Source: Elusimicrobiota bacterium (GTDB taxonomy: Bacteria; Elusimicrobiota; Elusimicrobia; UBA1565; JACRDR01). From it: 7,064 nt of DNA. Positions within the stretch are counted from its first letter, which is position 1, and each line of letters begins with the position of its first letter. Location: NCBI GenBank assembly GCA_016212845.1, contig JACRDR010000149.1:1-7064 (forward strand), given 5' to 3'. The notes under the pieces are model-generated. The model was not told where the DNA came from. It saw nothing but the letters and a program-made list of their open reading frames with translations, and searched no databases. A program made the position numbers and the translations under genes. This document shows, piece by piece, positions 5,841 to 7,064 of this stretch.

Positions 5841-5848
5841 CCTCCTTT
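5841..5848 (-). promoter_or_regulatory. Shine-Dalgarno that fixes the start of the zincin-like gene
   Basis: AAAGGAGG on the minus strand is an almost ideal anti-16S match, 8 nt before the ATG at 5832. It lies inside the frame that a TTG start at 5856 would open, so it argues against that longer form. Confidence 0.8.
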
Positions 5849-5876
5849 GATGCCAAGCCGGGATTGCAGCGGAACC

Positions 5877-5882
5877 ATTCTA
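5877..5882 (-). promoter_or_regulatory. Candidate -10 box for the zincin-like/PrcB operon
   Basis: TAGAAT on the minus strand matches TATAAT at 5 of 6 positions. It would give a leader of about 38 nt that contains the Shine-Dalgarno sequence. No convincing -35 is seen 16-18 bp upstream, so this is a weak call. Confidence 0.35.
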
Positions 5883-5932
5883 CCCAGGGCCCGCTGCATA
5901 GAACGTGGGCCCCGAGGGCGCATAGGGGAAAG

Positions 5933-5962
5933 CAAAGGGCCCACCGGAAGGTGGGCCCTTTG
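5933..5962 (-). terminator. Intrinsic terminator of the duplicated-domain gene
   Basis: Bases 5933-5945 and 5950-5962 are perfect reverse complements (13 bp, core GGGCCCACC) with a 4-nt loop. The minus-strand transcript continues CUUUCCCC, an imperfect U-tract. It lies 21 nt past the TAG at 5986-5984, the same distance as the terminator at 2910-2943. The stem is stable enough that termination is likely despite the short U-run. Confidence 0.75.
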
Positions 5963-5983
5963 AGCGTTTAGATGGGAAGCGAG

Positions 5984-7064
5984 CTAGCGGATCTTCTTGA
6001 AGAAGTAGCCGTAGCCCTCGGGGTAGCGCACGACGAGGAAGTCGCCGGACTGCCGCACCTCGTAGGCGCGGTCGGCCTTTTGGGTCACCACGCTCTCGTC
6101 CGTGCGCGTCGTGGTCCACTGGCCCGCGGTCTCGCGCACGTTCCACGCGACGCCGTTGATCATCGCGGAACCACCGATGTCGTAGAGCTCGACCGGCACC
6201 ACGCCGGTCTTGTCGGGCCCGAACACGAGCACCTTGAACTTGGAGCCGTCGATCGGTCCCGCGTCCGGGTTGTCGTAGATCTCGGTGCCGACCACGAGCG
6301 CGGCGACCGGGCCGTCGGAGGTGTAGCGGCGTCCCGCGAACCAGCCCGTGAGGGCGGTTTCGGCGGGCGCGCTGCCCGCTTCGAACATCGCGGAGAGCTG
6401 CTCCGAGCCGGGGAGCGGGAGGATGCCGACCGGGGACGACTGCTGCTTGAGGCCGGAGTTCGTGCCCGCGGGCGGCGCGTTGTTGCCCGAGATCTTCTTG
6501 AAGAAGTAGCCGTAGCCGCCCTCGGGATACTTCACGATGAGGTAGCGGCCCCACTTGCGGAGCTCGAAGGCGCCCTGGCCCTTCGTCCACGTCGCGCCGG
6601 TGGCGGAAAACCCGAGGGCCGAATATTCCTTGCCCTTCTCGGCCATCAGTTCCTTCACCGTGTCGACGACGTAGGTGCCCGGATCGTCGTAGAGATCGGC
6701 GGGGACGACGCCGGCGACGTTCGGGCCGAACACCATCAGCTTAAACGAGCGGCCGCCGATGGGACCGTTGGACGGGTCGTCGTACGACTCGCCGCCCACG
6801 AGGAGCTGCGCGGCCGGGCCGTTCTCGGTGAAGCGGCGGCCGGCGTACCAGCCCTCGAGGTCCGCGGCTTCGGGCTTGGCGCCCAAGTCGAAGAGGATCG
6901 AAAGGTCCGCGGAGTTCGTCTTTCCGGAGAGGATGCGGGCGCGGGCGGCGGCCAGAGGGGCGAAGGCCGCGGCCTTTCCGGCGACGGCGGCGCCGAGCGA
7001 TCCGGCGTTTTCCCAACCGGTGGCGAAAGACTGCTGAGCCAGCAGAACGATCGACAGGAGCACG
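5984..7064 (-). CDS. Secreted protein with two tandem copies of an unrecognised domain (5' end cut off)
   Basis: The frame stays open to the right edge. A GTG at 7063 could be read as a start, but the residues there (VLLSIVLLAQQSFA) are the middle of a signal peptide lacking its charged N-terminus, so the true start is probably a few codons outside the window. Numbering from that GTG, cleavage is likely after Ala14. Residues 54-191 and 223-358 are two copies of one domain. Each has GW[YF]AGRR[FY] near its start, a central FK-(x)2-VFGP-(x)3-GVVP-(x)2-LYD, and an end of YPEG-GYGYFFKKI. By hand alignment 40 of the first 73 positions are identical. A linker rich in Gly, Asn, Pro and Ser (192-222) joins them. 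No catalytic motif is evident; the many aromatic and Gly residues suggest a beta-rich fold. Its own terminator follows 21 nt downstream. I do not recognise the family. Confidence 0.86.
   Translation of the reverse strand, partial: VLLSIVLLAQQSFATGWENAGSLGAAVAGKAAAFAPLAAARARILSGKTNSADLSILFDLGAKPEAADLEGWYAGRRFTENGPAAQLLVGGESYDDPSNGPIGGRSFKLMVFGPNVAGVVPADLYDDPGTYVVDTVKELMAEKGKEYSALGFSATGATWTKGQGAFELRKWGRYLIVKYPEGGYGYFFKKISGNNAPPAGTNSGLKQQSSPVGILPLPGSEQLSAMFEAGSAPAETALTGWFAGRRYTSDGPVAALVVGTEIYDNPDAGPIDGSKFKVLVFGPDKTGVVPVELYDIGGSAMINGVAWNVRETAGQWTTTRTDESVVTQKADRAYEVRQSGDFLVVRYPEGYGYFFKKIR
5990..6397 (-). repeat. Second copy of the duplicated domain
   Basis: This encodes residues 223-358 of the duplicated-domain protein. 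The copy diverges in its middle section: after LYD the sequence (GGSAMINGVAWNVRE...) has little in common with copy 1. Its start and end are conserved. A 27-nt block at its 3' end (5990-6016) is identical to 6491-6517. Confidence 0.85.
6491..6904 (-). repeat. First copy of the duplicated domain
   Basis: This encodes residues 54-191 of the duplicated-domain protein, two residues longer than copy 2; the ending EGGYGYFFKKI has one more Gly than EGYGYFFKKI. The offset between matching ends is 501 bp, an in-frame distance of 167 codons, as expected for an in-frame duplication. Confidence 0.85.

Noticed and set aside
4630..5850. Plus-strand open frame of 406 codons
   Set aside because: It is antisense to the zincin-like gene, which has a near-perfect Shine-Dalgarno sequence and signal peptide. 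The plus-strand product is rich in Arg, Val and Ala with no coherent motif.
5833..5856. TTG start eight codons upstream for the zincin-like gene
   Set aside because: It would place the ideal Shine-Dalgarno sequence inside the coding region and put charged residues ahead of an otherwise normal signal peptide. It has no good ribosome binding site of its own.
5887..5912. Two GGGCCC blocks that could pair as a hairpin upstream of the zincin-like gene
   Set aside because: Six-base GGGCCC pairs are expected by chance in such G+C-rich DNA, the loop is 14 nt, and no T-run follows.

Overview
The window is a G+C-rich stretch from a bacterium. Nearly all of it codes on the minus strand. I read six minus-strand genes plus the last 20 codons of one plus-strand gene. 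At least five of the six minus-strand products look exported (Sec-type signal peptides), and the sixth is a membrane-anchored protein. Several signal peptides end in an Ala-Gln type cleavage site. G+C content, protein style and the PrcB-like domain fit a high-GC lineage such as Elusimicrobiota (or Planctomycetota-like bacteria). That placement is inference from style; there is no rRNA or marker gene to prove it. The long plus-strand frames are shadows of the minus-strand genes.

Layout, left to right. (1) At 2-64 is the tail of a plus-strand gene. (2) At 67-99 a perfect 14-bp inverted repeat fills the gap between that gene and the converging minus-strand gene at 99-1676, which encodes a two-TM protein of 525 aa. 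(3) At 1721-2023 is a small secreted protein whose four cysteines have the 7-12-11 spacing of the Cys-rich GLG1-type repeat. (4) At 2090-2833 is a secreted 247-aa protein of unknown function. (5) An intergenic region at 2834-2964 holds a FNR-like palindrome and a strong intrinsic terminator. (6) A two-gene operon at 2965-5832 (transcribed right to left) encodes a secreted zincin-like protein whose HExxH motif is degenerate (REMAH), followed 3 nt later by a secreted PrcB-domain protein with a proline-rich linker. (7) At 5833-5983 lie the operon's candidate promoter region and the terminator of the next gene. (8) At 5984-7064 is a 5'-truncated gene for a secreted protein built from two copies of an unrecognised domain of about 137 aa.

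Two gene-start styles coexist. The operon genes have clear Shine-Dalgarno sequences. The three genes at 99-1676, 1721-2023 and 2090-2833 have no Shine-Dalgarno sequence but carry a -10-like hexamer 6-7 nt before the ATG, which predicts leaderless mRNAs. The third of these also has a TTGAC-N4-GTCAA palindrome centred about 41.5 bp before the predicted start of transcription, where Crp/Fnr-family class II activators bind.

No CRISPR array, tRNA, rRNA, transposase or recognisable defence system is visible. The most unusual items are the degenerate-zincin/PrcB pair, the duplicated-domain protein, the leaderless promoters and the repeat-like palindrome at the convergent gene junction.
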